This document shows, piece after piece, positions 8,146-17,390 of a DNA stretch of 64,000 bases; positions within the stretch are counted from its first letter, which is position 1, and each line of letters begins with the position of its first letter. The position numbers and the translations under genes are program-made. Where the stretch lies: positions 124,001 through 188,000 of the forward strand of contig NZ_RSEC01000032.1 in NCBI RefSeq assembly GCF_003937945.1. The letters are read 5' to 3'. The stretch is from Amycolatopsis eburnea (GTDB lineage: Bacteria > Actinomycetota > Actinomycetes > Mycobacteriales > Pseudonocardiaceae). The notes below the pieces were generated by a model. That model saw only the letters and a list, made by a program, of their open reading frames with translations. It was not told where the DNA came from and made no database searches.

Positions 8146-8264
8146 GTGGGACCTCCGCTGGAAATTCGTAAGGGATGTGCTCGGCAAGGCTAACCGAACG
8201 GGCTCGTTCCGGTGGCGCATGACCGCGCCTGACCGCGTCGTCAATTCCGGGTACTCCATCGGGG

Positions 8265-8918
8265 TCAGCCCAGGCCGAGCGCCTGCATGCGCTTGGTGTG
8301 CCCCTGTTGCAACCGCCGGAACAGCGCCGCAATTCCGGAGAGGTCGCCGGAGCCGCCGATGATGAGCTCGGCCAGGCCGTCGCGTTCGGCGACGACGTAC
8401 TGGGCCTGGGTCAGTGCCTCGCCGAGCAGGCGGCGGCCCCACAGGGCGAGTTTGTCGCGGGTCTTGGGATCGGCTTCGATCCCAGCGGCCACCTCGCGCT
8501 CGGCGAACGCGGAGTGGCCGGTGTCGGCGAGGACCGTGAGCACGAGGTCCTTGGTCTCCGGGTCGAGCCAGCTGGCGATCTCCCGGTAGAGGTCCGCGGC
8601 CAGCCCGTCGCCGACGTAGGCCTTGACCAGCGATTCCAGCCACGACTTCGGCGGCGTCGAGGCGTGCCAGGCGTCGACCTGGGCCACGAACGGCGCCATC
8701 GCGTCCTCGACCTTGACGCCCTGGGCGGCCAGGTGCTGGGCCAGCAGCCCGTAGTGACCGATCTCGGCGGCCGCCATGGTCGCGAGCGCGGCGCGCCCGG
8801 CGAGGGTCGGGGCGCTGCGGGCGTCCTCGGCCAGCCGGTCGAAGGCGGACAGTTCGAGGTAGGCGATCACACCCAGCAGGTCGACTACGCCTTCGGAGAT
8901 CTCTTTCGGGTCGGTCAC
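8265..8918 (-). CDS. Ferritin-like fold protein, MiaE_2-like
   Basis: 217 residues, largely helical, with [15 protein letters not shown], a central [15 protein letters not shown] and [13 protein letters not shown], i.e. paired E and E-x-x-H metal-ligand motifs of a ferritin-like diiron fold. The family resembles MiaE-type tRNA hydroxylases and is the Rv3210c position. GTG at 8918 is the only plausible start before the domain. It is divergent from the helicase gene; the 325 bp between them hold the helicase promoter and leader. Whether it modifies tRNA is not shown by the sequence. Confidence 0.75.
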   Translation of the reverse strand: MTDPKEISEGVVDLLGVIAYLELSAFDRLAEDARSAPTLAGRAALATMAAAEIGHYGLLAQHLAAQGVKVEDAMAPFVAQVDAWHASTPPKSWLESLVKAYVGDGLAADLYREIASWLDPETKDLVLTVLADTGHSAFAEREVAAGIEADPKTRDKLALWGRRLLGEALTQAQYVVAERDGLAELIIGGSGDLSGIAALFRRLQQGHTKRMQALGLG

Positions 8919-9243
8919 GGCGGTCAGGGTATCGCCGAAGCACCCGGGCGTGCCGCGACGAGACCGATCCCACTGGCTCCGGCGCGCCGGGTACTGTCGA
9001 AAAACTGCTGACCAGGTACACTGGCGTCCGATATCAAGCTTCCGTACGCCATACCGGCGTCGGGAAACAGGCAGGTCACGTTGGCTTGCCGACGTACTGC
9101 AATGTGCGTGCACGCCTCTTCCGGCATTCCCGGGGCGGACCGGTTCCGCGCTCCAGATCAGCGCCAGGGACCAGGGTTTACTCCCGGTCGAGTGTCGAGC
9201 GGACCCACGGCTGTGCGCGCTGGTCACGAGAGAGGCGATCACC
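8919..9243 (+). promoter_or_regulatory. Promoter region and long 5' leader of the DEAD-box helicase gene
   Basis: This 325-bp space holds no convincing gene. A plausible promoter is CTGTCG (8994-8999) with TACACT (9017-9022), spacer 17. If used, it leaves a leader of more than 200 nt before the helicase start. RNA helicase genes often have long regulated leaders, so a structured leader is possible, but I see no strong hairpin. Confidence 0.4.
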
Positions 9244-10929
9244 CTGACCGCAGAAATTCCCACAACCGAACAGACCCCCGCCGTCGCGCTGGAGCACAGC
9301 GAGACCGGCCCGGCCGCGCTCGACACCTCGCACCCGCTGCAGGCGGGCGTCGAGGTCGAGCCCGAGGCCCCGACCTTCGCGTCCTTCGGCGTCAAGCCGG
9401 AGATCGTCAAGGCGCTGGGCGAGGCCGGCATCGAGCGGACCTTCGCGATCCAGGCGCTCACGCTGCCGCTCGCGATGGCCGGCGACGACCTCATCGGCCA
9501 GGCCCGCACCGGCATGGGCAAGACGCTGGGCTTCGGCGTCCCGCTGCTGCACCGCGTGCAGGTCCCCGGCGACGGCACCCCGCAGGTGCTCGTCGTGGTC
9601 CCGACCCGCGAGCTGTGCATCCAGGTCGCCAACGACCTCAAGGGCGCGGGCAAGCACCTCGGCATCCGCACGCTGGCCATCTACGGCGGCCGCCCGTACG
9701 AGCCGCAGATCGAGGCGCTGCGCAAGGGCGTCGACGTCGTGATCGGCACCCCGGGCCGTCTCCTCGACCTGGCCGAGCAGCAGCACCTGGTGCTGGGCAA
9801 GGTCCGCGGGCTCGTGCTGGACGAGGCCGACGAGATGCTCGACCTGGGCTTCCTGCCCGACATCGAGCGCATTCTGCGGATGGTGCCGGACGAGCGGCAG
9901 ACCATGCTGTTCTCGGCGACCATGCCCGGCCCGATCATCACGCTGGCCCGCACGTTCCTGAACCAGCCGACGCACATCCGCGCCGAGGAGAACGACGCCG
10001 GCGCGGTGCACGAGCGCACCACGCAGTTCGTCTACCGGGCGCACTCGATGGACAAGCCCGAGGTCGTCGCGCGGATCCTGCAGGCCGAGGGCCGCGGGCT
10101 CACGATGATCTTCAGCCGCACCAAGCGCACCGCGCAGAAGGTGGCCGACGACCTGGTCGAGCGCGGCTTCGCGGCCGCCGCCGTGCACGGTGACCTGGGC
10201 CAGGGCGCCCGCGAGCAGGCGCTGCGCGCGTTCCGCTCGGGCAAGGTCGACGTGCTGGTCGCGACCGACGTCGCCGCCCGCGGCATCGACATCGACGACG
10301 TCACGCACGTCATCAACTACCAGTGCCCCGAGGACGAGAAGACCTACGTCCACCGGATCGGCCGCACCGGCCGCGCCGGGCGCACCGGCGTCGCGGTCAC
10401 CCTCGTCGACTGGGACGAAGAGCCGCGCTGGAAGCTGATCTCGGACACCCTCGGCCTGGACAAGCCGGAGCCGGTGGAGACGTACTCGTCGTCGAAGCAC
10501 CTGTTCGAGGACCTGGGCATCCCGGAGGGCACCACCGGGCGGCTGCCGCTGGCGAAGCGGACCCGCGCGGGCCTGGCCGCCGAGGAGGAAGAGGACCTGG
10601 GCGGCAAGAAGCGCGGCCGCCGGCGCGGCGAGCCCGCCTCCGAAGAAGCGCCGCGCAAGCGCACCCGCGCCCCGCGCAAGCGCACCCGCGGTGGTGCGCG
10701 GGCGGCCGAGGCGATCGAAGCCGCCGACAAGGCCGCCGCGACGCCGGAAGACGCTCCCGCCGCCGAAGGCCGCACCCGGACGCGCCGCCGCACCCGCAGC
10801 GGCAACGCCCCGGAAGCGACCGGCCCGGCCGTCGAGAAGGAAGCCGGCGAGAACGCCGAGCGCCCGGCTCGCCGACGCCGCCGTCGCCGCCCGGCCGCCA
10901 CGTCTGATACACCTGCGTCGGCAGACTGA
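9244..10929 (+). CDS. rhlE: DEAD-box RNA helicase (RhlE-like)
   Basis: 561 residues. Motifs in order: F-x-x-F-G-V-K with an adjacent Q motif, ARTGMGKT (Walker A), [26 protein letters not shown], then TDVAARGID and [11 protein letters not shown] in the second RecA domain. The C-terminal 140 residues are Lys/Arg-rich with RKRTR repeats and probably bind RNA. It unwinds structured RNA, as in cold adaptation or RNA decay. No ATG or GTG lies in frame between 8950 and the Q motif. GAGAGAGG at 9228-9235 points to a CTG start at 9244 (or ATC at 9238), an unusual start codon. The gene order matches Rv3211, followed by the Rv3212-like gene. Confidence 0.93.
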   Translation: MTAEIPTTEQTPAVALEHSETGPAALDTSHPLQAGVEVEPEAPTFASFGVKPEIVKALGEAGIERTFAIQALTLPLAMAGDDLIGQARTGMGKTLGFGVPLLHRVQVPGDGTPQVLVVVPTRELCIQVANDLKGAGKHLGIRTLAIYGGRPYEPQIEALRKGVDVVIGTPGRLLDLAEQQHLVLGKVRGLVLDEADEMLDLGFLPDIERILRMVPDERQTMLFSATMPGPIITLARTFLNQPTHIRAEENDAGAVHERTTQFVYRAHSMDKPEVVARILQAEGRGLTMIFSRTKRTAQKVADDLVERGFAAAAVHGDLGQGAREQALRAFRSGKVDVLVATDVAARGIDIDDVTHVINYQCPEDEKTYVHRIGRTGRAGRTGVAVTLVDWDEEPRWKLISDTLGLDKPEPVETYSSSKHLFEDLGIPEGTTGRLPLAKRTRAGLAAEEEEDLGGKKRGRRRGEPASEEAPRKRTRAPRKRTRGGARAAEAIEAADKAAATPEDAPAAEGRTRTRRRTRSGNAPEATGPAVEKEAGENAERPARRRRRRRPAATSDTPASAD

Positions 10930-10954
10930 GGCCTACGCAGCGGGGGTCGGTTAA

Positions 10955-12299
10955 GTGAGCGAAGACGAGAAGGCGCCCGAGAGCGCGCCCGAACCGGTCG
11001 AGCCCGCCGAAGAACCGGCCCCCGAGTACGGCTCCGAAGACGTTCTCGAGGACGTCGAACCCACCCCGCCCGCCCCGCGGGTCAAGGCGCGCAGGTCGCC
11101 GTGGAACCGCGGGCGGGACCGGGTGCTCGCCGCCGTGATCGCGGTGGTGGTGCTGGCGGTCGCGCTGGTCATCGGCGCGACCAGCGACAGCGCGGCCACC
11201 GACCACACCCGGGCCGTGCCGCCCCCGCCGTTGCCCGCGGCGCCGGACACGGTGCCGGGCTCGCTGGCGGAACTGTGGAGCGCCCGCAGCGGCGCGACCC
11301 CGGTGCCGGTGGTGGCCGGCGACGCGGTGGCCACCGCCGACGGCGGCGAGGTCGCCGCCCGCGACCCGCTCACCGGCCAGATCCGCTGGCACTACGCGCG
11401 TGACCTGCAGCTTTGCACGATGAACGAGACGTGGGGGCGGCTGAACGCCGTCTACCACAAGGACGTCAACTGCAGCGAAGTGACGCAGCTGGACCCGGGC
11501 ACGGGCCGCATCACCGCCCAGCGCAACGGCAACGCGGAAATGGGCACCCAGCTGGTCAGCGACGGCTCGCACGTGACGGCGACCGGCAAGAAGCTCCTCG
11601 ACACCTGGCGCGACGACCTGGTGAAGAGCGCCGAGTACGGCGAGGTCCCGGCGCTGGTCAACGCGGGCAAGCAGCCCCGCACGGGCTGCACGTACGGCAC
11701 GGTGGCGATGTCGTCGGGCAAGGTCGGCGTGATCGAGCGCTGCCCCGGCGACCCGGCCGACCGCCTGACGGTCTACAAGGCGGCCCCGGAGAAGGACGAC
11801 GAGCCCCAGGTCAGCTTCAGCTCGGTGCTGGCGGGCAAGCGCGCCCGCGTGGTCGCGATGTCGGGCGACCTGACGGCCGTGGTGCTGCCGGACCAGAAGC
11901 TCCTGGTGACCTACAACGGCGACGGCACCCAGCGCGCGGCGTACCCCTTGGACGTACCGCCTTCGGACCTGGCCCAGGACCCGCCGTCGGGCGTCGAGGC
12001 GACCACCCAGACCGCGGCGAACGTGTACTGGTTCAGCGGCTCGAAGGTGCTGGCCCTCTCGCGCGACGACCTGTCCCCCCCGCTGGACCCTGAGCAGCGC
12101 GATGGGCCCGGGCATCACGTTCGCGAACCAGCTGGTGATCCCGATCAAGGGCGGCCTGGCGGTGCTGAACGAGAACGACGGCTCGACCATCCGCACGGTC
12201 GGCGTCGACCGCCGTGGTTATTCGGGCGTCGTCCGCCTGGGCGCAGCCGGGCCGGTGCTGCTGGAGGAGCGCGGGGACACGCTGACCGCGCTCAAGTGA
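10955..12299 (+). CDS. PQQ-like membrane protein (Rv3212-like), frameshifted
   Basis: An acidic cytoplasmic N-terminus, one membrane helix near residues 53-72 (VLAAVIAVVVLAVALVI) and an outer beta-propeller-like domain with PQQ-repeat-like strands (GDAVATADGGEVAARDPLTG). The frame breaks in a run of seven C at 12075-12081. With six C the product continues LSPRWTLSSAMGPGITFANQ and ends TLTALK at 12299 after about 447 residues; as given, it runs into unrelated sequence. The length 1345 is 3n+1, which fits one extra base. The downstream frame is plainly coding and well conserved in style. It follows the helicase gene by 25 bp, as Rv3212 follows Rv3211. Function is unknown. Sequencing error, true mutation or slippage cannot be told apart here. 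Confidence 0.8.
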
Positions 12300-13191
12300 G
12301 CCAGAACAGCGTCAACGCGGAGACGGTGAAGAGCACGACGGCGACGCCCGCGCCCACGGCGGCGGGACCGTTGCGACGGTCGGCGACGCGCTGAGCGAGC
12401 AGCGCGAGCACGGCGGCGACCGGGTGACCGACCAGGAGGGTCGCGCCCGGACCGGGGGCGCCGGTGTAGAGGCAGACCCCGGCGACGACCAGCACGCCGA
12501 GAGCGAGCACGGCTAGGCCGGCGGCCAGGGAGCCGGTGAAGCCCCGCCACCAGCGACCACGTTCTTTCGGCGGCGCTTCGGGGGTTTCGGTGGGCTCGGT
12601 TTCGGGCTCGATCCGCTGGGGCTCGACGCGTTCTTGCGGCACGGTGTGCGCTTCGGCGGCACCCGCGGCGGGCAGCTCGTGCGGCACGGTGCGGCCCTCG
12701 ACAGGCAGCTCGCGCCGCACGGCGCGCCCCTCGGCAGGTGCTTCGCGCCGCACGGCGCCACCCACGGCAGGCAGCTCGCGCCGCACGGCGCGCCCCTCGG
12801 CCTCACCCACGGCGGGCACCTCGCGCCGCACGGCCCGCCCCTCGGCCTCACCCACGGCGGGCACCTCGCGCCGCACGGCCCGCCCTCCGGCCTCACCGAC
12901 GGCGGGCAGCTCGCGCCGCACAGTCCGCCCCTCGGCAACACCCACGGCAGGCGCCTCTTGCCGCACGGCCCGCCCATCGGCCTCAACCACGGCCGGCACC
13001 TCGCGCCGCACGGCCCGCCCTCTGGCCTCACCCACGGCCGGCAGCTCGTGCGCCACGGTCTCCGCGGCACCGCGCGGCTCCTTGCCCGGCGGCGCGGTGC
13101 CTGCCCCGGGCGCGGCGGCGGCTTCGGCCTGCCCGGGAGCGCCCGTGGGCAACGGTGCCGTCGCCAGCTCGTCGGTGTCCGGTGAAGCCAA
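12292..13191 (-). CDS. Membrane protein with 15-residue tandem repeats, function unknown
   Basis: 299 residues. Residues 1-48 are Ala/Pro/Gly-rich. Residues 49-187 carry about seven 15-residue units of the form LPAVGEAEGRAVRRE and then shorter 11-residue units, mixing acidic and basic residues. Residues 221-298 form three membrane helices. The TTG start at 13189-13191 is supported by GGGAGGG five bases upstream. The 3' end overlaps the end of the convergent PQQ-like gene by eight bases. I do not recognise a family. The C-terminal helices look ordinary, while the repeat region is low complexity and open in several frames. It could be a membrane-anchored repeat linker. Confidence 0.7.
   Translation of the reverse strand: MASPDTDELATAPLPTGAPGQAEAAAAPGAGTAPPGKEPRGAAETVAHELPAVGEARGRAVRREVPAVVEADGRAVRQEAPAVGVAEGRTVRRELPAVGEAGGRAVRREVPAVGEAEGRAVRREVPAVGEAEGRAVRRELPAVGGAVRREAPAEGRAVRRELPVEGRTVPHELPAAGAAEAHTVPQERVEPQRIEPETEPTETPEAPPKERGRWWRGFTGSLAAGLAVLALGVLVVAGVCLYTGAPGPGATLLVGHPVAAVLALLAQRVADRRNGPAAVGAGVAVVLFTVSALTLFWLT
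12631..13047 (-). repeat. 45-bp in-frame tandem repeat array within the membrane protein gene
   Basis: About seven 45-bp units encode LPAVGEAxGRAVRRE variants, followed by 33-bp shortened units (LPVEGRTVPHE and similar). Adjacent copies in the middle are nearly identical at the DNA level, indicating recent duplication by slippage or unequal exchange. Unit lengths are multiples of three, so the reading frame is kept. Confidence 0.8.
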
Positions 13192-13204
13192 CGTTCCCTC
13201 CCGT

Positions 13205-14068
13205 TCAGGGCGCGAGCAGGTCCCACGGTTGCGCCTGCGGGGCGGCTTCCTGGCCTGCCGCGCAGCTTGGCCGGAAGTCGCACCAGGCGCAACGCCGGTC
13301 CGGGCGGGGTGGGAACAGCACGTCCCCGTCTCCGCCCGCCTTCAGGGTATCCGTGGCGAGGCGGAGGTCCCCGGCGGTCTCGTCGGCGCGTTGCAGGTGC
13401 CGCTTGAGGCTTTCCGGGGTGTGCTCGGCCGCCGCGATCGTGCCCGTCGGGAGGTGGTGCAGCTCGACCGTCGTGCACGGCATCCGCAGCGTGCGCGCCG
13501 CTGCCACCGCGTACAGCGCCAGTGCCTGCGACGCGCGTGCTTCGTACTCGTCCGGTGGCCGGCGCCCGGTCTTGTAGTCGACGATCACCAGCTCGCCCGC
13601 GCGCGCGTCGATGCGGTCCGCGCGGCCCTCGATGATCATCGACGGCCGCTCCCCCGGCTCCGGGTTCACCGGCGCCGACACCCAGCGCTCCAGCCCGGCC
13701 GGGTCGTGCGTGACGTCGTTGTCCTCGACGTACTCCGCCACCCAGCCCTTCGCCCGCGCCCGGTAGCGCGCCGCCTGCTCTTCGCTCTCGAAGCCCGCGT
13801 CCTTCCAGAACTCGGCCACCAGCGCCACGGCCCGCTGCGGCACCCGTTTGAGCACCGGCAGGTCGAACAGCGCCCGCAACGCGTTGTGCACCACCGCGCC
13901 GAGCGTGCTGTGCGCCCACGGGCCGGTGCGCTGCGGCGTCGGCCGATCGAGGTACGCGAGGCGGTACCGGCGCGGGCAATCGTCGAAGGTCGCCAGCCGC
14001 GCCGGCGAGACCTTCGTGAGCCGCACCGGTTGCGCCACGCCGAAGTCGAACCCCATCTGCTCCTTCAC
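13205..14068 (-). CDS. RecB-family PD-(D/E)XK nuclease with Fe-S type cysteines
   Basis: About 287 residues. The nuclease core shows IIEGRADRID and ELVIVDYKTG (the D...DYK of PD-(D/E)XK), with TFDDCPRRYRL at the N-terminus and DRRCAWCDFRPSC at the C-terminus. The C...CxxC...C arrangement is that of AddB/Cas4-like Fe-S nucleases. It is a stand-alone nuclease domain, probably acting in DNA repair. The start is uncertain: GTG at 14068, ATG nine bases further in, or GTG at 14098. No cas genes are nearby, so a Cas4 role is unlikely. A family B dyad lies between it and the upstream GH78-like gene. Confidence 0.82.
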   Translation of the reverse strand: MKEQMGFDFGVAQPVRLTKVSPARLATFDDCPRRYRLAYLDRPTPQRTGPWAHSTLGAVVHNALRALFDLPVLKRVPQRAVALVAEFWKDAGFESEEQAARYRARAKGWVAEYVEDNDVTHDPAGLERWVSAPVNPEPGERPSMIIEGRADRIDARAGELVIVDYKTGRRPPDEYEARASQALALYAVAAARTLRMPCTTVELHHLPTGTIAAAEHTPESLKRHLQRADETAGDLRLATDTLKAGGDGDVLFPPRPDRRCAWCDFRPSCAAGQEAAPQAQPWDLLAP

Positions 14069-14113
14069 GGGTGCCACGCTACGCACCACCACCGACACTT
14101 TCCGCGCGCAGGT

Positions 14114-14164
14114 CCGTGAAGGCCTCCTTACCGGTCATAAGAGCCGGTAAGGAGGCCTTCACGG
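14114..14164. repeat. Family B dyad element B2
   Basis: A 51-bp inverted repeat. Boxes AAGGCCTCCTT at 14119 and AAGGAGGCCTT at 14149, 30 bp apart, with loop TCATAAGA. It sits just downstream of the GH78-like gene on the minus strand and is followed by T-rich sequence (cttttt at 14164-14170 on the plus strand). Confidence 0.9.
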
Positions 14165-14171
14165 CTTTTTC

Positions 14172-16634
14172 CTACCGCACCACCAGCACCGTGTGGGTGC
14201 CGCCGGAGACGGTCAGCGGGCCTGCCGCGCGCAGCGGGCGGCCGTCCAGCAGGACCAGCCGGCCGGACGGCACCACCAGCGAGCCGGACGTTCCCCGCGG
14301 CGCGGAAACCGTCAGGGAGAACACCGAACCCTGCTGCGACCACGAAGCCGACAACGCGCCCTTCGGCGTCGGTACCGCTCCTCGCGCCCACGCGACGGAA
14401 CCGGGGTGCGGCGCAACCGTCCACGTCGCGAAGCCCGGCGACGTCGGCGAAACGCCCAGCAGGTCGTTGGTCAACGCCGGCACGACGCCCGTCGACCAGC
14501 CGTGCGCTGCCGACGTGTAGCCCTGCTCGTAGTGCGAACCGCCCTCGCCGATGCCTTCCCACGCCGTGATTCCCGGGTCGTGCGCGGCCATCCAGCCGTA
14601 CATCCGCTTGATCTGGTCGATCGCGGAGTCCGCCTGCCCGCTCCGGAACCGCGCCTGCAGCTCCGGGAACGACGTGAACGCGTACACGCGCTTCGTGCCG
14701 TCGGAAACGAGCGTGTCGTTGTCCATGAACGGGTTCCCGTACGGCAGCGCGCCCGCCGCGAGCCGCGCCAGCGCCGAAGTGGCCTGCGACGGCGACGCGA
14801 TCCCGGCCAGGATGGCCTGGCTGTTGCCGTCCTGGCCGTGCCGCACCGCGCCCGTCCCGGAGTCGAGGTACGCACCCGCCGCGGGGTCCCACAGGGAGGC
14901 GTTCACCGCGGCGGCGACGCCGGAAGCCCGCGCGAGCCACCGGTCGGCGTCCGCGGGATGGCCCGTCGCGCGCGCCAGACCGGCAGCGCCCTGAAGCGCC
15001 CGTACGTACAACGCGTTGTAGTACGTCACTTCGCCGGTACGCGGCAGGAACGCGTAGTCGCCGTAGCCGCCTGTGCCGTTGAGGCCCTTCGCGAGCAACC
15101 CGCGCGAATCGGTGACCGACGGGTACCACGTGTCGAGCGTCTTCACGAGGTGCGAGTAGTACGAAGCCGCGTACGCGGTGTCGCCGCTGTAGAGGACGTA
15201 ATCCCAGCTCGACGTAACCCACCAGAGCGGATAGTCGAACAACGGCAACGTGTAGTCGTTGATCGACGCGGGCGGGATCCAGCCGTCCGCGCGCTGGTGG
15301 TCGGCCAGGTCGGCGAGGACGTTCTTCGCCGCCGTGCCGTCCTGGTGCGTCAGGTACTGGGTCAGCCCGGACACCGCGACGTCGCCGACGTACGGGTCCC
15401 GGTCGCGCTTCGCGCCGTCGTGCAGCACGAGCTTCCCGTCCAGCGACGGCGAAAACGCGCCGCGCGGGTCCACATCGGACTCGCGGAAGGTGTCCATGCC
15501 CAGCTCGTTCGTGTAGGACGCGGCGTACCAGTAGCGGTTCAACGCGTCGTCGGACGACTCGAACCAGCCGCGGTAGGTGTCCGGCGTGCCGAGGAACGGC
15601 GTGAAGTCGAGCGAGACGCCGCTGATCCGCACCTCGCCGGAGGGCTGGGCGAGCGGCGCGTCCGAGGCCAGCGCGTCGAGGCTGATCCGCAGGTAGCGGA
15701 AGCCGTGCAGGCCGTCCGCGCAGACCTGCGTCCCGCTCTGGCAGCCCTTCGTGTCGCGCCACACCGTCGGTTCGGCCGGCACGGCGTACTGGTCGCTCCC
15801 GGGCCCGCCGGAGAAGTCCGAACGCGTGAAGTCGGAGCGTTCGCCCAGGTACTGGAGGGTTTCGGAGAACGACAGCCGGACGCCCGGCCGGTTCGCCGAC
15901 GCACCCGCGAAGGCGATCTTCGGGTAGCCGGCGACGACCTTGCCGAAGTCGACGACGGCCGTCGGCACCGGCGGATCGGCGACCAGGCCCGGCCAGACCT
16001 CGGCGACGCGGCTGAACTCGCCGGACGGCGTGTTCTGGTCCTTCGTCACGGTGATCCGCACCTGCGTCGTCGTCACCGCCCGGTCGAACGCGACCGCGCG
16101 CTGCACCGCGGTGTTGCCGGTCACCGAAGCCGCGACGCGCCACACGCCGCCGTCCAGCACCTCGACCGTGAAGTCCTGCGGCACGCCGTCCACATTGGAC
16201 AGCACGGTGACTCCGGGCAGCGCGGCCGGCGCGCCCGCCGTGATGGTCAGGACGTCCGGGTAGGCACCGATCGTGTCGTCGTTCCAGAACGTCTCGGTGT
16301 TGCCGTCGACGGCGTTGCCCGGGTCGTACGTGCGCGGCTGGCCGTTCCCGCCGTTGTTCGGCGCGTGGAACGACGACGCGGTCGCCGTCGTCCCCGCGGG
16401 CCACACCGGCTTCGGCGGCGGCGCCTGCCGCTTGAACGTCGCGACACCCCGGCCGAGCAGGCCGTCCGGGTTCGCGACGTCGCCGGTCGTCGACAGCACC
16501 TTCACCGGCCGGACGTCCCGGCTCGGCGGCGCGACGACGTACTTCTGCCACCCGGGCACGGCGTCCGCGGGGGTGGCGGCCACCCCGCTCGCCACCAGCA
16601 CCGCGACCGGCAGGATTGCTCTGTGCCACTTCAT
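14172..16634 (-). CDS. Secreted alpha-L-rhamnosidase-like glycoside hydrolase (GH78-like)
   Basis: 820 residues. Signal peptide MKWHRAILPVAVLVASGVAA with a cleavage site near ADA-VPG. An N-terminal discoidin/carbohydrate-binding-like region has DPGNAVDGNTETFWN. A beta domain with CADGLHGFRYLRI is followed by an alpha/alpha-barrel with ESDVDPRGAFSP and ITAWEGIGEGGSHYEQG, the acidic-rich pattern of bacterial rhamnosidases. It would cleave terminal L-rhamnose from plant or microbial glycans outside the cell. ATG at 16634 follows GGAGG at six bases. A LacI-type palindrome lies 20 bases upstream, suggesting induction by the released sugar, but no LacI gene is in the window. Confidence 0.8.
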   Translation of the reverse strand: MKWHRAILPVAVLVASGVAATPADAVPGWQKYVVAPPSRDVRPVKVLSTTGDVANPDGLLGRGVATFKRQAPPPKPVWPAGTTATASSFHAPNNGGNGQPRTYDPGNAVDGNTETFWNDDTIGAYPDVLTITAGAPAALPGVTVLSNVDGVPQDFTVEVLDGGVWRVAASVTGNTAVQRAVAFDRAVTTTQVRITVTKDQNTPSGEFSRVAEVWPGLVADPPVPTAVVDFGKVVAGYPKIAFAGASANRPGVRLSFSETLQYLGERSDFTRSDFSGGPGSDQYAVPAEPTVWRDTKGCQSGTQVCADGLHGFRYLRISLDALASDAPLAQPSGEVRISGVSLDFTPFLGTPDTYRGWFESSDDALNRYWYAASYTNELGMDTFRESDVDPRGAFSPSLDGKLVLHDGAKRDRDPYVGDVAVSGLTQYLTHQDGTAAKNVLADLADHQRADGWIPPASINDYTLPLFDYPLWWVTSSWDYVLYSGDTAYAASYYSHLVKTLDTWYPSVTDSRGLLAKGLNGTGGYGDYAFLPRTGEVTYYNALYVRALQGAAGLARATGHPADADRWLARASGVAAAVNASLWDPAAGAYLDSGTGAVRHGQDGNSQAILAGIASPSQATSALARLAAGALPYGNPFMDNDTLVSDGTKRVYAFTSFPELQARFRSGQADSAIDQIKRMYGWMAAHDPGITAWEGIGEGGSHYEQGYTSAAHGWSTGVVPALTNDLLGVSPTSPGFATWTVAPHPGSVAWARGAVPTPKGALSASWSQQGSVFSLTVSAPRGTSGSLVVPSGRLVLLDGRPLRAAGPLTVSGGTHTVLVVR

Positions 16635-16653
16635 CGAGGCCTCCGCAAGGCGA

Positions 16654-16667
16654 TTGAATCGTTTCAA
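16654..16667. promoter_or_regulatory. LacI-type operator upstream of the rhamnosidase-like gene
   Basis: TTGAATCGTTTCAA is a dyad with a central CG, typical of LacI/PurR-family operators. It lies 20-33 bases upstream of the start codon, where it would overlap the promoter or the transcription start. Confidence 0.6.
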
Positions 16668-16759
16668 GCGCTGAGCTGAGGTTCAGGCTGCGCGAGCGGT
16701 GCCAACGATGTCAACGAACCCGGGAGTTCCTGTCCCGCAGGACAACCCGAAAGGCGGGG

Positions 16760-17389
16760 TCAGCTGCCGCCGTCGATGAAGCCGCGCACGGAGTTCGCGA
16801 CGAGCTCGACGGCGATGGCCGCGAGCAGCAGGCCGGCCACCTTGGCCAGCAGCGTGATGCCGCTTTCCTTGATCAGCCGGATCACGACGCCGGAGTAGCG
16901 CATGCAGATGTAGATCACGAAGTGCGTCATCACGATCGCCGCCGCCAGCGCGATGTACGCGCCGACGTGGCCGTCGGCCTGCCGGACGAACACGATGGTC
17001 GCGGCGATCGCGCCGGGCCCGGCCAGCAGCGGCGTGCCGAGCGGCACGAGCGCGACGTTGACGTCCTCCGCGGCGGCCTCCGGCTCGTGCCCGCTGCCGG
17101 TGAGCAGCTGCAGCGCGATCAGCAGGAGCAGCAGGCCGCCCGCGCCCTGCAGCGCGGGGATGCCGATGCCGAGGTAGGCGAGGATCGCCTGGCCGGCGAC
17201 CGCGAACAGGCTGATGACCAGCAGCGACACCAGCACCGCCTGCCGGGCGGCGCGCGCCCGCGTCGCGACCGGCTTGCGGCCGACGAGGCTGAGGAACACC
17301 GGCACGGTGCCCGGCGGGTCCATGATCACGACGAGGGTGATCGTCGCGCTCATGAAGAGCTTCGCGTCGAAGACGTCGGCGATCGCCAT
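16760..17389 (-). CDS. MarC-family integral membrane protein
   Basis: 209 residues, six membrane helices, with the family stretches ITLVVIMDPPGTVPVF and PLGTPLLAGPGAIAATIVF. MarC proteins are inner-membrane proteins of unclear transport role; the old link to multiple antibiotic resistance was not upheld for E. coli MarC. The start ATG at 17389 is one base from the stop of the PHP gene, so the two are co-translated. It lies about 125 bp upstream of the rhamnosidase-like gene on the same strand. Confidence 0.9.
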   Translation of the reverse strand: MAIADVFDAKLFMSATITLVVIMDPPGTVPVFLSLVGRKPVATRARAARQAVLVSLLVISLFAVAGQAILAYLGIGIPALQGAGGLLLLLIALQLLTGSGHEPEAAAEDVNVALVPLGTPLLAGPGAIAATIVFVRQADGHVGAYIALAAAIVMTHFVIYICMRYSGVVIRLIKESGITLLAKVAGLLLAAIAVELVANSVRGFIDGGS

Positions 17390-17390
17390 G

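Noticed and set aside
5798..8918. Biosynthetic gene cluster around the AurF-like enzyme
   Set aside because: No synthase, carrier protein or assembly genes are present. The neighbourhood follows a conserved housekeeping order.
13205..14068. RecB-like nuclease as a Cas4 protein
   Set aside because: The cysteine pattern is similar, but no CRISPR or cas gene is present, and stand-alone nucleases of this type are common in actinobacteria.
12536..14119. Long plus-strand open frames across 12.5-14.1 kb
   Set aside because: They mirror the 45-bp repeats and the RecB-like gene on the minus strand. The minus-strand proteins have membrane helices or nuclease motifs, the plus-strand ones are low-complexity Arg/Pro/Ser.
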